Shown here: positions 27,572 to 36,452 of the stretch, in pieces | Position numbering within the stretch: the first letter of the stretch is position 1 | How the letters are laid out: every line of letters begins with the position of its first letter | DNA from: SZAS-7 sp964514655 | GTDB taxonomy: Bacteria; Chlamydiota; Chlamydiia; Chlamydiales; FEN-1388 | Assembly: GCA_964514655.1 (NCBI GenBank) | Contig: CAZEQY010000006.1 | Location: forward strand, 46,899 to 110,898 | Reading direction: 5' to 3' | Length of the DNA stretch: 64,000 bases | Translations under genes and position numbers: made by a program | The notes under the pieces: generated by a model | What the model was told of the DNA's origin: nothing | What the model saw: only the letters and a program-made list of their open reading frames with translations | Database searches by the model: none

Positions 27572-27614
27572 CACTAAAGAGCCTCCAGTATGAAAAATAG
27601 GATTTTTCAGCAAA

Positions 27615-29249
27615 TTACTGGGACGCAGCAAAAAAAGCAATAGATGTGTTGCCGCCTAGCATGCGATTAAGCTCAGAATGCCTTTCTGCTTCTTTCTCGA
27701 GGGCCTTTATGTGGGTTGTTGTACGTCCGTCGACTTCTTGTTTTTGGATATGTAGGTGATGATCTGCCGTAACTGCAACTTGTGCAAAGTGTGTAACAGC
27801 AAGCACTTGGCAGCTTTTTCCAACATGGGCAAGCTTTTTGCCAACAAGGCTTGCAGTCTCTCCGCCAATGTTTGCATCTATCTCATCAAAGAGGATAGTG
27901 CCCACGGGGTTTTTGTCCATCATCACGCACTTTATGGCAAGAGATAGCCTTGCAAGCTCGCCGCCACTTGCTGCTTCATGGACTAGCACCTTTTGCTCGC
28001 CGCGGTTTGGCGTAAGGAAAAACTGTATTTGCTCATCGCCATCTAACGTTCTTTCGTGTGGCGTAAGCTCTACTTCAAACTGTGCAGTAGGCATGTTAAG
28101 CTCAGATAGCTCTTTTGTAATGGCGCTTGAAAAGTGCTCTTTAGCCTTGTGGCGCCTTTCTGAAAGGGTTTTTGCTTGTTTGTCTACAAGGGCTTTTATA
28201 GCAGCAAGCTGCTCATCAAGCTCTTCGATTGTTACAGTTTCCTTAGAAAGAGATGAGAGGCTCTTGAGTTGCATTTCTTTATAGGCAATAACGTCAGTAA
28301 GTGTAGGGCCATACTTCTTTTTAAGCTCGTGGAGCTTTTTGAGCCTAAAATCTATTTCTTGTAGCTCGTTTTCTACATCAGAGGCCGACTCTACACTTTT
28401 TGCAAGCTCAAAGGCAAGGTCTTGAATTTCTGAAAATGCACCTTTAAAGCCTGCTACATAACTTTCGTAGTGGCTGTTTTTTTGCGCAAGACGCTCTAAT
28501 AGGGTTTTTGAGCGGGCAAGTTGAGAAAGTGCTGACTGTTCTTCTCCATCTAAAGCTCCAGCTAGATCCTGCATAAGGCTTAGTGATTCAGAAGTTTTTG
28601 ATAGCTCTGTATATTTTGTAAAGAGGGCATCATCTTCACCTTCAACAGGCATAACGGTAGCTATTTCTTCAATCTCGCGCTCGAGCGTCTCTATGCGTCT
28701 AATGCGCATTTGCTCTTCTTGGCAAAAGTCTTGCTTTTTCTTGATGAGTGACATGTGTTGCTGGTGGGCCTCCTGAAAGGCCTTTTTGGAGGGTTCGTTT
28801 TCGGCAAAGCTATCAAAAATATCGGCTGGCACATGGGCTTGGGCAAGCTCTATGTGCGCATGCTGGGCAGAGACTTCAACAAGGTATGGAGCTAGCTGTT
28901 TTAAAAATGTGAGCTGCACGGTTTGGTCATTTACAAAGGCGCGGCTTTTTCCCGATGCCAAAAGCTCTCGGCGGATGATGATTTCGTGGCTTTCATCGTA
29001 AGATATGCCTGATTCATCTAAAAGTGGCAACACTTTGGGCTCTATAAAGGTAGCTTCTATAATGCTAGAGCTTGCTCCTTGGCGAATCATAGAACTATCT
29101 TGCCTATGGCCAAGAAGAAGGTTTAACGATGATAAGATAACGGACTTGCCAGCCCCTGTTTCTCCGGTAATTACGGTAAATCCCTTATGAAAGAGTATCT
29201 CACAGGTTTCAACAAGCACAAGGTTTTTGATATAGAGTCTATAGAGCAT
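27615..29249 (-). CDS. recN: DNA repair protein RecN
   Basis: 544 residues, full length. An SMC-like ATPase acting in recombinational repair of double-strand breaks. Walker A TGETGAGKSV (residues 28-37), an ABC signature ASGGELARLSLAIK, Walker B TILFDEIDANIGGE and a long central coiled coil are visible. The start MLYRLYIKNLVLVE is standard. It overlaps the rnhC end by 11 bases, so the two are cotranscribed. Confidence 0.96.
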   Translation of the reverse strand: MLYRLYIKNLVLVETCEILFHKGFTVITGETGAGKSVILSSLNLLLGHRQDSSMIRQGASSSIIEATFIEPKVLPLLDESGISYDESHEIIIRRELLASGKSRAFVNDQTVQLTFLKQLAPYLVEVSAQHAHIELAQAHVPADIFDSFAENEPSKKAFQEAHQQHMSLIKKKQDFCQEEQMRIRRIETLEREIEEIATVMPVEGEDDALFTKYTELSKTSESLSLMQDLAGALDGEEQSALSQLARSKTLLERLAQKNSHYESYVAGFKGAFSEIQDLAFELAKSVESASDVENELQEIDFRLKKLHELKKKYGPTLTDVIAYKEMQLKSLSSLSKETVTIEELDEQLAAIKALVDKQAKTLSERRHKAKEHFSSAITKELSELNMPTAQFEVELTPHERTLDGDEQIQFFLTPNRGEQKVLVHEAASGGELARLSLAIKCVMMDKNPVGTILFDEIDANIGGETASLVGKKLAHVGKSCQVLAVTHFAQVAVTADHHLHIQKQEVDGRTTTHIKALEKEAERHSELNRMLGGNTSIAFFAASQ

Positions 29250-30153
29250 CGAGAATCACATCTTTAGTTTTAAAATGCGTTTTAGCAATTTTGTCGAGTA
29301 CATCTTGGCCAAAGGTTTTTACCGCTTTTATGCCCGCCTCTATAACCTTGTCGGAGGCTCCTTTTGGAATTTCAAAACCAGCTTCGTCTGACAGGCGTTT
29401 CATGCTTTCCAAAAAGGCAGCTCTTGCTAGTATTGACGCAGCGGCTACGACGAGATCTTCTTCGGCTCGCACCTTTTGCGTGAGGTCTATGTCGAGCTTC
29501 TTTCGTTGTACGGCCTTTAAAACTACAGACTCATGGGCAAATTTATCGATAACAACATGTCTGCAGTTGGCTCTTGCTGACAGTTTTTCGATAGCTGTAG
29601 CGTGGCCCCAAGCAAGGAGGCTATTTAAGTTGCCAAAGTTTGCATACATCTCGTTGTACTTACTTGGCCCAATGCGGATAACCTCGTGTAAAAAGGTCTT
29701 CCGTATGATGTCAGCAAGTTTTAGCACCTGCTGGTCGCTCAAATTTTTAGAGTCTTTGACGCCAAGCTCTGCCATTTTTTGTATGTCGTTATCTTTGCCA
29801 TAGACAGCAGCAATGCATAGCGGTCCAAAAAAATCGCCCTTTCCGGCTTCGTCAACGCCGATCCTTGGCGTAAGATCAAGCTCTAGAGCGCTTACGGGAT
29901 TGGTAAAGGTAAAGGTACCCAATATTTGCGGTTCCAAAAAATACTCGATGAACTCTGCCATCTCCTTACCCTGTACGGTGAGCTTTAACGATGTGTAGAG
30001 AGTTACTGAGAGCCCTTTTTTGCGCGCAGCAAAGATCGTGTACTGAGGCGCTGTAAATTCAAAGCCCTGTTCGATAAGCGCATTTTTCAAAACATCAACT
30101 TTTGCCTTATCGAGCACGGCAACAAACGGTTTGTGGTGAGATTTTTCTGTCAT
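29239..30153 (-). CDS. rnhC: Ribonuclease HIII
   Basis: About 305 residues. It degrades RNA in RNA-DNA hybrids. The N-terminal TBP-like substrate-binding domain (residues ~8-90) followed by the catalytic signature GVDEAGKGDFFGP (Asp101-Glu102) distinguishes RnhC from RnhB. Chlamydia also carries an rnhC. The ATG at 30153 begins MTEKSHHKPF; the 16 codons upstream in frame are Arg/Ser-rich and rejected. Upstream of recN in the same operon. Confidence 0.93.
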   Translation of the reverse strand: MTEKSHHKPFVAVLDKAKVDVLKNALIEQGFEFTAPQYTIFAARKKGLSVTLYTSLKLTVQGKEMAEFIEYFLEPQILGTFTFTNPVSALELDLTPRIGVDEAGKGDFFGPLCIAAVYGKDNDIQKMAELGVKDSKNLSDQQVLKLADIIRKTFLHEVIRIGPSKYNEMYANFGNLNSLLAWGHATAIEKLSARANCRHVVIDKFAHESVVLKAVQRKKLDIDLTQKVRAEEDLVVAAASILARAAFLESMKRLSDEAGFEIPKGASDKVIEAGIKAVKTFGQDVLDKIAKTHFKTKDVILDAL

Positions 30154-30247
30154 GGCGCTAAGAATACGTGAAATTCCTCTATTTCGACAAGTCAGTCGCA
30201 AGAAGTATGCGAAAATAAGACAGAGAAAACAAAGGGAAAATTTTATA

Positions 30248-30278
30248 TTCTTCTTCGCGCTCTTCGCGACCTTCCCGG
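30248..30278. repeat. CTTCGCG word tract downstream of the pirin gene
   Basis: TTCTTCTTCGCGCTCTTCGC and a following GACCTTCCCGG give two CTTCGCG words and a variant. It lies just past the pirin stop. I see no full complementary arm. It belongs with the other intergenic word repeats of this window. Confidence 0.45.
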
Positions 30279-30284
30279 TTTTTC

Positions 30285-30965
30285 TTAAAGTGAGAAATAG
30301 ATGGCTAGACAGGGCGTTTTGGCGATGAGGGTGTAACTTTTGCTGGATGTAAAGGCTGCGCCGTCGCCGTGGTCTAGAGGGGTATTGTCAAGGAGGATGG
30401 TACCTTTTATTATTTGGAGGTATCCGGAATTTTCAACCGGTAAAGAGATAGACTTATTTGCCTCTAAGTCTAGCAGATAGACTTTGGCCTCTTGGTAGAT
30501 TGTTAAGGGGGCCTTTTCTTTTGCGGCAATGAGTGTTAAGGCGTTTTTTTCAAGGTGAGGCATGACTTGGCTATAGCCTGGAGTAACATTTTGTACATCA
30601 GGAGTTAGCCATATCTGCAAAAAGTGTACGGGATCTTTTGTTGAGGGGTTATACTCGCTGTGGGTAATACCAGTGCCTGCATGCATAAGCTGCAGTTCAT
30701 TTGTTCGAAGTACTGATGTGTTGCCCAGGCTATCTTTATGGGCAAGAGAGCCTTCAATTATATAGGTGATGATTTCCATGTTGCGGTGAGCGTGCATGCC
30801 AAATCCTGAGTCTGGCATAACTTGGTCTTCATTTATCACGCGTAGAGTCTTAAAACCTGTGTAGCGACTATCGTAATAATCGCCAAAGTTAAAGGTGTGA
30901 TAGGTCTTTAACCAGCCGTGATCAAAATATCCACGTTCTTGAGATTTGCGAATGGTAGCGTTCAT
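30285..30965 (-). CDS. Pirin-family protein (YhhW-like cupin)
   Basis: About 226 residues. The N-terminal cupin has metal-ligand pattern HAHRNMEIITYIIEG, then a histidine in MHAGTGITHSEYN with the pirin signature (FGDYYDSRYTGFKTLRV). Bacterial pirins such as YhhW can act as quercetin 2,3-dioxygenases in vitro; the physiological role is uncertain. The ATG at 30965 is chosen over an upstream TTG. Confidence 0.9.
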   Translation of the reverse strand: MNATIRKSQERGYFDHGWLKTYHTFNFGDYYDSRYTGFKTLRVINEDQVMPDSGFGMHAHRNMEIITYIIEGSLAHKDSLGNTSVLRTNELQLMHAGTGITHSEYNPSTKDPVHFLQIWLTPDVQNVTPGYSQVMPHLEKNALTLIAAKEKAPLTIYQEAKVYLLDLEANKSISLPVENSGYLQIIKGTILLDNTPLDHGDGAAFTSSKSYTLIAKTPCLAIYFSL

Positions 30966-31060
30966 AGCGTTCAAAATAAGTAAGTACTATAATTCTGTCA
31001 ACGCAGAAAAAACACCTCTTCTGGTACAATCCTGGATTCTTTTTTAATGGAAATTATCAC

Positions 31061-31945
31061 ATGGATGCATTGGGTAGTACGTTACCTCCGGTCACAAGGC
31101 CTGTGCTGCAAAGAACAGAGAGCAAGAGAAGTCTTGTAAGCGTGCTGCGGGGTCTTCGCCTATCGGGAACTTCAGAGCCAACAAGCCCAAGAAGTGATAG
31201 ACGTTTTTCTCCTAGAGCCATACGAAAATCAGGCCGCTCAAGTGATGATAGTGAGCAAATTCAAGAGCACATAACAAAATTACGAAATGTTTTGAATGGC
31301 ACAGAGCAAGCTGACAGAAATTTGCAGGAAGGTATTTTTTTAGAATGGGAAAACAGAATTAATAGAGATGTTGTTGACTCAGACATGTTTGCTTGCGCTG
31401 CCGCCGATCTGTGGCGAGTTTGTGATAAGATTACAGTTGTTGATGCCAAGAATAAAACTGATGGAGAAGATAACCCATCTCGTAATGGCCAATTTGCTGC
31501 TTTGTTGCAGGCTTTCGGAATTGTGGATGCATTAGACACAAGTGGATGGGAATCTATAGAGCATGTCTCTAAATGGGCGACTCTCCTTCATAAGAAAGGG
31601 CAGATACCTGAGCGATTAATGAGGTTTATGCGTTCTTGTAGCCAAGGTCGTTATACGGGAAATGTGGCTTATGCGTTTATTCTTGGTAACTATGGGCATG
31701 TCTCTGAATCTGGGTATCCTATAGAAGTACATTTCGCTTCAGAAGGAGTGCGAATCACGCGCGTATTTGATGGCGATGGTTCAAACAAGGAAGCTATTGT
31801 GGTACCCATCCAAATTTTTAAACGTGGTACAAAAGATCTGATAGGAAGGTTTGATTGGTGTCTTAGTTACTTTTATGATAGCGAATGTAGATTTCTACGG
31901 GCAACGTCGACTGCTACTCAGGTAGTGGCTCTCAAGCATGGATAG
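31061..31945 (+). CDS. Unknown protein with Ser/Arg-rich N-terminus
   Basis: 294 residues, no signal peptide. Residues 1-65 are Ser, Arg and Pro rich (TSPRSDRRFSPRAIRKSGRS), which looks disordered and may be a secretion or targeting tail. The rest is a mixed fold with a beta-rich C-terminus (GYPIEVHFASEGVRITRVFD). No family recognised. Its position beside the EEP and OTU genes, and the effector-like disordered start, suggest host interaction; that is inference only. A TACAAT -10 at 31025 is weakly supported. Confidence 0.55.
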   Translation: MDALGSTLPPVTRPVLQRTESKRSLVSVLRGLRLSGTSEPTSPRSDRRFSPRAIRKSGRSSDDSEQIQEHITKLRNVLNGTEQADRNLQEGIFLEWENRINRDVVDSDMFACAAADLWRVCDKITVVDAKNKTDGEDNPSRNGQFAALLQAFGIVDALDTSGWESIEHVSKWATLLHKKGQIPERLMRFMRSCSQGRYTGNVAYAFILGNYGHVSESGYPIEVHFASEGVRITRVFDGDGSNKEAIVVPIQIFKRGTKDLIGRFDWCLSYFYDSECRFLRATSTATQVVALKHG

Positions 31946-32032
31946 CTTGGCTGCCGCAAGGCAAAGCTCCTAGCGCGTTTCACTTCATGCCCGCAAGTAT
32001 ACACGATCATAAAAAACATTTCAAATAGTTAA

Positions 32033-32075
32033 ATAACAGGATCCGCTTCGCTCGCAGGATCCTGTTATATTTTTT
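32033..32075. terminator. Terminator hairpin between convergent genes
   Basis: A perfect 12-bp stem ATAACAGGATCC / GGATCCTGTTAT (32033-32044, 32057-32068) with a GC-rich loop is followed by six T on the plus strand. It serves the 31061 gene and may work both ways, since the minus gene ends at 32097. Immediately downstream CTTAATCTTG and TTTATCTTG words overlap the end of that gene. Confidence 0.8.
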
Positions 32076-32096
32076 GATAAGACCCCTTAATCTTGT

Positions 32097-33212
32097 TTAT
32101 CTTGTTGGTCTGATGTTTGAGAGGAGTGTGGGGTTCATGGTGCCAGTTTGGGAAAAGAGGAGAGTGGTAAAGAGCGCACACATCTCTTCTAGTGCAATGT
32201 GACCCTTTTGCCAAAATTGGCCTGTAATGCATGCCGGATCGCCGGGATTGAGCATGCCCATTTTTATGTCATATGTTGCGCCAAGGTGGGCAATGTCGAG
32301 GCAGCTTTTATTTGTGTAGTAGATGTTTTTATCTTGGCATGCTGCACGGACATATGGATGTATTCGCTTGCCAGGATCAGCAAAGATCAAGGCAATAAAG
32401 AAAAATTGGCCTTCATCTAGTACTTCATTTAAGGCTTCGCTGAAGGCTTTTGCACCATCCGGCTTTAAAAAGTCCGGTAAAAATGCCCCCAGGCCAAAGC
32501 CAGGTAGCACAGGCACTTCGATACCATCATCTTGCATATTGCTAAGCACGTGATGAAAGATCTCTTTGAGGACCTGTTTATAGGTGCTTTTAAGCCTATC
32601 TTGATTCTTATTCATATAGTGCCTTTTAAAAAATAAGTCGTAGGCTATGTTTGGGGCGTTTGTTGTGTAGATGTGGTAGGTTGCAAGGGGTTCATTTAGC
32701 GTTCGATGATAGGGTTTTGATGTGCTTGTTCTAAAAGCAGCTACTTTACTTACTACACAGCGATACATAGCAAGGCAATACTCTTCAATCGTCTCGGATC
32801 CTGAGACTAGCATGCTTCTTAGCATCTCGTGCTCAAGGCCGCTATCGGCAAGATAGGTTGCATAGGCGCTTTTATTTAATGCCTCAAGTTCTTGTACGCT
32901 AATTTCAAATTGGCCATCGGCAAGCCTGATAACTTGATCCTGAGAGCTATTTTGTAGGTTAAGTTGCCATATAGGCACAAGCTCTAGTCTAAAATCTGTA
33001 ATCCGCTCCTCAGTATGCGTGGCGCCAAGTGTAGTAAGTGCTGATACAAGCTCACGTCTTGCTATATCCCGCTTGTTCTTGTATGCAGGATCATCATTAT
33101 AGAATTCGTAGTGAATGGTATTTTCAAGAGTTTCAATGTCAGTAAAAAAATCCTGGTATTTATCTGCATGTAGGCAAGAACAAAAGCATATATATAAAAG
33201 TAAAATACGCAT
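32097..33212 (-). CDS. Exported protein of unknown function
   Basis: 371 residues with signal peptide MRILLLYICFCSCLHAD. The mature protein is mixed alpha/beta with no repeat or recognisable catalytic motif. It contains a central segment LPGFGLGAFLPDFLKPDG and several cysteines near the C-terminus (AACQDK, KSCLD, PACITG). No family recognised. Divergent from the EEP gene across a 92-base AT-rich promoter region. Confidence 0.6.
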   Translation of the reverse strand: MRILLLYICFCSCLHADKYQDFFTDIETLENTIHYEFYNDDPAYKNKRDIARRELVSALTTLGATHTEERITDFRLELVPIWQLNLQNSSQDQVIRLADGQFEISVQELEALNKSAYATYLADSGLEHEMLRSMLVSGSETIEEYCLAMYRCVVSKVAAFRTSTSKPYHRTLNEPLATYHIYTTNAPNIAYDLFFKRHYMNKNQDRLKSTYKQVLKEIFHHVLSNMQDDGIEVPVLPGFGLGAFLPDFLKPDGAKAFSEALNEVLDEGQFFFIALIFADPGKRIHPYVRAACQDKNIYYTNKSCLDIAHLGATYDIKMGMLNPGDPACITGQFWQKGHIALEEMCALFTTLLFSQTGTMNPTLLSNIRPTR

Positions 33213-33250
33213 AATGGCAAACTATATGAAATTCTATTTTCTATGTCAAC

Positions 33251-33279
33251 TTGCAAAATAACACTTTAGTTCATATAAT
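33251..33279 (+). promoter_or_regulatory. Sigma70-type promoter of the EEP-like gene
   Basis: TTGCAA (33251-33256), a 17-base spacer and a perfect TATAAT (33274-33279) precede the start at 33305, which has an AAGGAA site. Confidence 0.75.
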
Positions 33280-33304
33280 TTTTGTTTAATATAAGGAATT
33301 AGTT

Positions 33305-34753
33305 ATGGTAGAGATGATTGACTGTTGTACGCAAAAAGAAATTAATTTTACCCATCGAGAGTTTGATAATGATTTTCCAATAAAACAAAATCTTGCTCTT
33401 CGGGTTGTAAAAGCCGCTCTTCCACTTATAAGTCTCTACCAGCCGGTCGGTCGCATTATTGCTGTTGGAGCAGGTATTAGTCGCTCTATCACTCTGTTTT
33501 CTGGCGGTCAAATTCTAGAGCTTGCCCTTAGCGTAAGCGCAGTTGCAATGACAATTTTGATGCGCCCAGTAGGCATGGCCATAACTACCTGTCACGATAT
33601 TGCTAAGGGTGCTGAACATCTCTACCAGGCAGCAAAAGGCCGCGATATGGCAGAAGTTGCAAAGGAACTTACGCGCCTTGCAAGCAATGTCATCTACCTT
33701 GCAGCGCTCGCTTCGCACTCGCTTGAAATTGAAATAGCGTCACTTGCCCTTCTAGCCCTTTCTCAAGCGGCATCATCAGTGCATAACTTTTCAAAAGGCA
33801 GATGGATTGAAGGTACTTCGGATGCCCTTATGGCAGCTGTTCGCATCAAGCAGCTTATTCCAAAGGTAGAAATGCTCAAGCTAAAGCGTGAAATAGAGGC
33901 TGCTATTCAGCAAGTATTTGTAGGCACTCTTGCGGGCAAATGGCAGTTTCCTTCAGATCACCTGCCCGTTGGCATCGAGGTCAATGGCACGAAGATTGTA
34001 AGCTGGAATGTAATGAACACTGCCTATATGTCGTGGGTTAAGGAAAAAGACTCTCAAGGCTTAAATGGTTCTTTACTAACTGACTTAGACTATGCCGTAC
34101 AGCCGGATGGTCTAACAGCGCGCGATCAGCGCGTAGTAGAGCTTGTGGGTTCAATTATAAATAAATATAGCGATATTGTGGCCCTGCAGGAGTGTAGCGA
34201 GCCATTTTTAGCAAAGCTAGAATCATCTCTTCCTGCAAATTGGAGGCTGGTGCGATCTAGTGATACTGCCGCGATAGATCAGGATGTTGTTCTCTATAAT
34301 AGTTCCAGACTTGCATACCTTCCCGAAAGGTCAGAAACTACCTATACAGCCTATCCTAGCGTGCCAAATCGCCCCTTGCAAAACGCAGCCTTTGCTACTA
34401 ATGATAAGGTAATTCGCGTTGTAAACTCCCATATTCCAGGTGATCCTGCACTGCCAGCTAGAGATGAATTTGCCCGCTATGTAGGGGCAAATTATAAGCA
34501 AGATGAGACTCTTATTGCCCTTGGGGACAATAACTTTGAGCGCCATGAAATGATTGATGCCTATAAAAAAGCTGGATTTTCTTGTTTTACCCTCTTTTCT
34601 CCCTGGAATACGAATATAGACCCGGTGATGCGCCTTTCTAAGGCTATAGACCATCTTTTTGTCATAGGGGCATCTTCAAGTCGCCAGCTTACCCCTAGTG
34701 AAATTTTAGATAGTGATAGCCGCCTAGAGGAGACTATTTCACTTCTTTCTTGA
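33305..34753 (+). CDS. Endonuclease/exonuclease/phosphatase-fold protein with hydrophobic N-terminal region
   Basis: 482 residues. Residues ~30-170 contain several hydrophobic helices (LVKAALPLISLYQ, LELALSVSAVAMTILMRP, VIYLAALASHSLEIEIASLALLAL split by charged turns) like chlamydial inclusion-membrane hairpins. Residues ~225-480 form an EEP domain: IVSWNVMN with Asn235, ALQE with Glu296, VVNSHIPGDP, ALGDNNFE and KAIDHLFV. The final S-D-H motif expected near the end reads SDSRLEE, so the last catalytic histidine seems missing. EEP effectors elsewhere include phosphoinositide phosphatases and nucleases. A membrane-targeted phosphatase-like effector is a plausible inference. Confidence 0.7.
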   Translation: MVEMIDCCTQKEINFTHREFDNDFPIKQNLALRVVKAALPLISLYQPVGRIIAVGAGISRSITLFSGGQILELALSVSAVAMTILMRPVGMAITTCHDIAKGAEHLYQAAKGRDMAEVAKELTRLASNVIYLAALASHSLEIEIASLALLALSQAASSVHNFSKGRWIEGTSDALMAAVRIKQLIPKVEMLKLKREIEAAIQQVFVGTLAGKWQFPSDHLPVGIEVNGTKIVSWNVMNTAYMSWVKEKDSQGLNGSLLTDLDYAVQPDGLTARDQRVVELVGSIINKYSDIVALQECSEPFLAKLESSLPANWRLVRSSDTAAIDQDVVLYNSSRLAYLPERSETTYTAYPSVPNRPLQNAAFATNDKVIRVVNSHIPGDPALPARDEFARYVGANYKQDETLIALGDNNFERHEMIDAYKKAGFSCFTLFSPWNTNIDPVMRLSKAIDHLFVIGASSSRQLTPSEILDSDSRLEETISLLS

Positions 34754-34777
34754 TCATAATCTAGATAATTTGATAAA

Positions 34778-36343
34778 ATGTTTACTATGAGAGATGTCAA
34801 TTTACGTAATTTACCTTTTTTAGTATCACAATCATACCAAAATGATGTCGATTTTCGTTATCTTTATAATAAGATGACTACCTCACATAAAGTGGGGCTA
34901 TTTGCCTCTAAAGTATTTATATTTATCTCTACAGATGGCAACTTTGTCTCTCTGCATGAACTGAATTTTATAGACCGATTTTTCCGTTGGTGTGGTTGGT
35001 ACACTGACTCTGTCTTTTCTCGAGAGCAGCTAGCTAGTATTAGAGGTGTATTTGCTACTTCCATTGGTGCTTCTTTCACACAGTCTGATGAAATTGAAAC
35101 ATATAAAAAACAGATTGAAAAAGTTACTGATATTTCTTCACTTGATCAATACATAAAGACTATAGAAGAAAAATGTAAAGACCCTAATAACATAGTTGAA
35201 AAGTGGAATAGATTACTCAAGTATGCAAAAGAGACTCGAGCAGCATTAGTTGAAAGTAACAATGCTGTTGAGGTTATAGAGCGCGTTAAAGATGGTATTC
35301 CCGGTAAACTTCTAGATGTAGTATTAGAAATTATCAAGACGCATGAAAAATCAAAGCCACTTAAGAAAAAAGCAATAGAAGAGTTTCTAACTCAATATCT
35401 TAAAAGCACTGAAGTTGCCCAAGAAAGTGTACAAAACATATATATTTTCTTAAGCCTCCTTAATATTGATCTCGATGTTAAAAAATTACAATGTCTGGGA
35501 CTGGAAGTTCCTGAATCTATTGAAACACGTGTAGGTACTAAGCTTAATGAGTTAGAAAAAGATTTTGCTCTTCTTTACGAAACAAAGCCCAAAACGTGGG
35601 GTGAGCTATTAGAGCGCTACAATGCCCTTAGTGCTTTAGATACTTCCCTTAATGAGTTTCGCTCTTCGATTCGGTCTGAGACTGCTTTGTTAATGAGGGA
35701 TGCTACAAAAGCGCGTCTTGAGTTTCTTGGCGTGCATCAAAGCCTGATCGACGAATACCTTAATGACCCCGAGCGGGGTGAAACGAGGGTTTTTGAGCAT
35801 ACCAATCTTTTTCTAGACTCACATCGATTTGCACAGTTTTCAAAGCGCCTTCGCCAGAAGATTCATAGACTGCAGGATAAGATGGTTGCTAAAATCGATC
35901 AAGAATATCATCCAAAGCATAATGCGGGTGGTGGTGATTGTTTTTTTTATTCATGCAATGATCTTACACCTCAAGAAAATCGTGGCATGGCAGTCTGGAG
36001 AAAGAGTATAGCTGAGCGCCTTCGTATGCCGGAATATTTGCCGCTAATCGAAGAGCGCCTTAAAACGGACGAAATGGCCCTACAGGCCTATTTCGAACGT
36101 GGTGATACTGTTCAAGAACAGTATTGCAACTGGATTTCAAAATTATCAAGTTGGGGTTCTGGGCCTGAGCTAAAAGCTTTTAGCGATATGGTTGAGCGTC
36201 CTGTTATTGTTGTTCAAAAATTGGGCGGCAATGATTTTCATTGGAGCGGCTGGGCTAATCTTGACTTTGATGCCGAGCCTCTTATCTTCATCAATCATAG
36301 TGCCGTTCATTATGAAGCTATGATTTTGCGTAGCGATAAATAA
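34778..36343 (+). CDS. OTU-family cysteine protease, probable deubiquitinase effector
   Basis: 521 residues. Residues 1-380 are helical/coiled with no signal peptide. The C-terminal ~140 residues form an OTU domain: GGGDCFFYS with Asp387 and nucleophile Cys388, the helical SWGSGPELKAFSDM segment with PVIVVQ, and the histidine motif INHSAVHYEAMI with His511. Ubiquitin does not occur in the bacterium, so an OTU protease most likely acts in a eukaryotic host; chlamydial OTU effectors (ChlaOTU) are known. It starts 24 bases after the EEP-like gene, so the two may be expressed together. Confidence 0.8.
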   Translation: MFTMRDVNLRNLPFLVSQSYQNDVDFRYLYNKMTTSHKVGLFASKVFIFISTDGNFVSLHELNFIDRFFRWCGWYTDSVFSREQLASIRGVFATSIGASFTQSDEIETYKKQIEKVTDISSLDQYIKTIEEKCKDPNNIVEKWNRLLKYAKETRAALVESNNAVEVIERVKDGIPGKLLDVVLEIIKTHEKSKPLKKKAIEEFLTQYLKSTEVAQESVQNIYIFLSLLNIDLDVKKLQCLGLEVPESIETRVGTKLNELEKDFALLYETKPKTWGELLERYNALSALDTSLNEFRSSIRSETALLMRDATKARLEFLGVHQSLIDEYLNDPERGETRVFEHTNLFLDSHRFAQFSKRLRQKIHRLQDKMVAKIDQEYHPKHNAGGGDCFFYSCNDLTPQENRGMAVWRKSIAERLRMPEYLPLIEERLKTDEMALQAYFERGDTVQEQYCNWISKLSSWGSGPELKAFSDMVERPVIVVQKLGGNDFHWSGWANLDFDAEPLIFINHSAVHYEAMILRSDK

Positions 36344-36452
36344 AAATAATAAGTTTTCTCTTGTGAAAATTTCTCAAATGTGGTGTTGTCAGTAAAGACA
36401 CGTTAAGTGTTGTACATATAAAAAACTGAATAACAACCACAACTTTGAGGAT

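Noticed and set aside
27838..28284. 148-codon plus-strand frame within recN
   Set aside because: Ser/Cys-rich shadow of the recN coiled coil; no initiation signal.
36386..36418. Promoter for the basic collagen gene (TTGTCA with TACATA)
   Set aside because: The spacing of 21 bases is outside the usual range, so the promoter cannot be fixed by eye.
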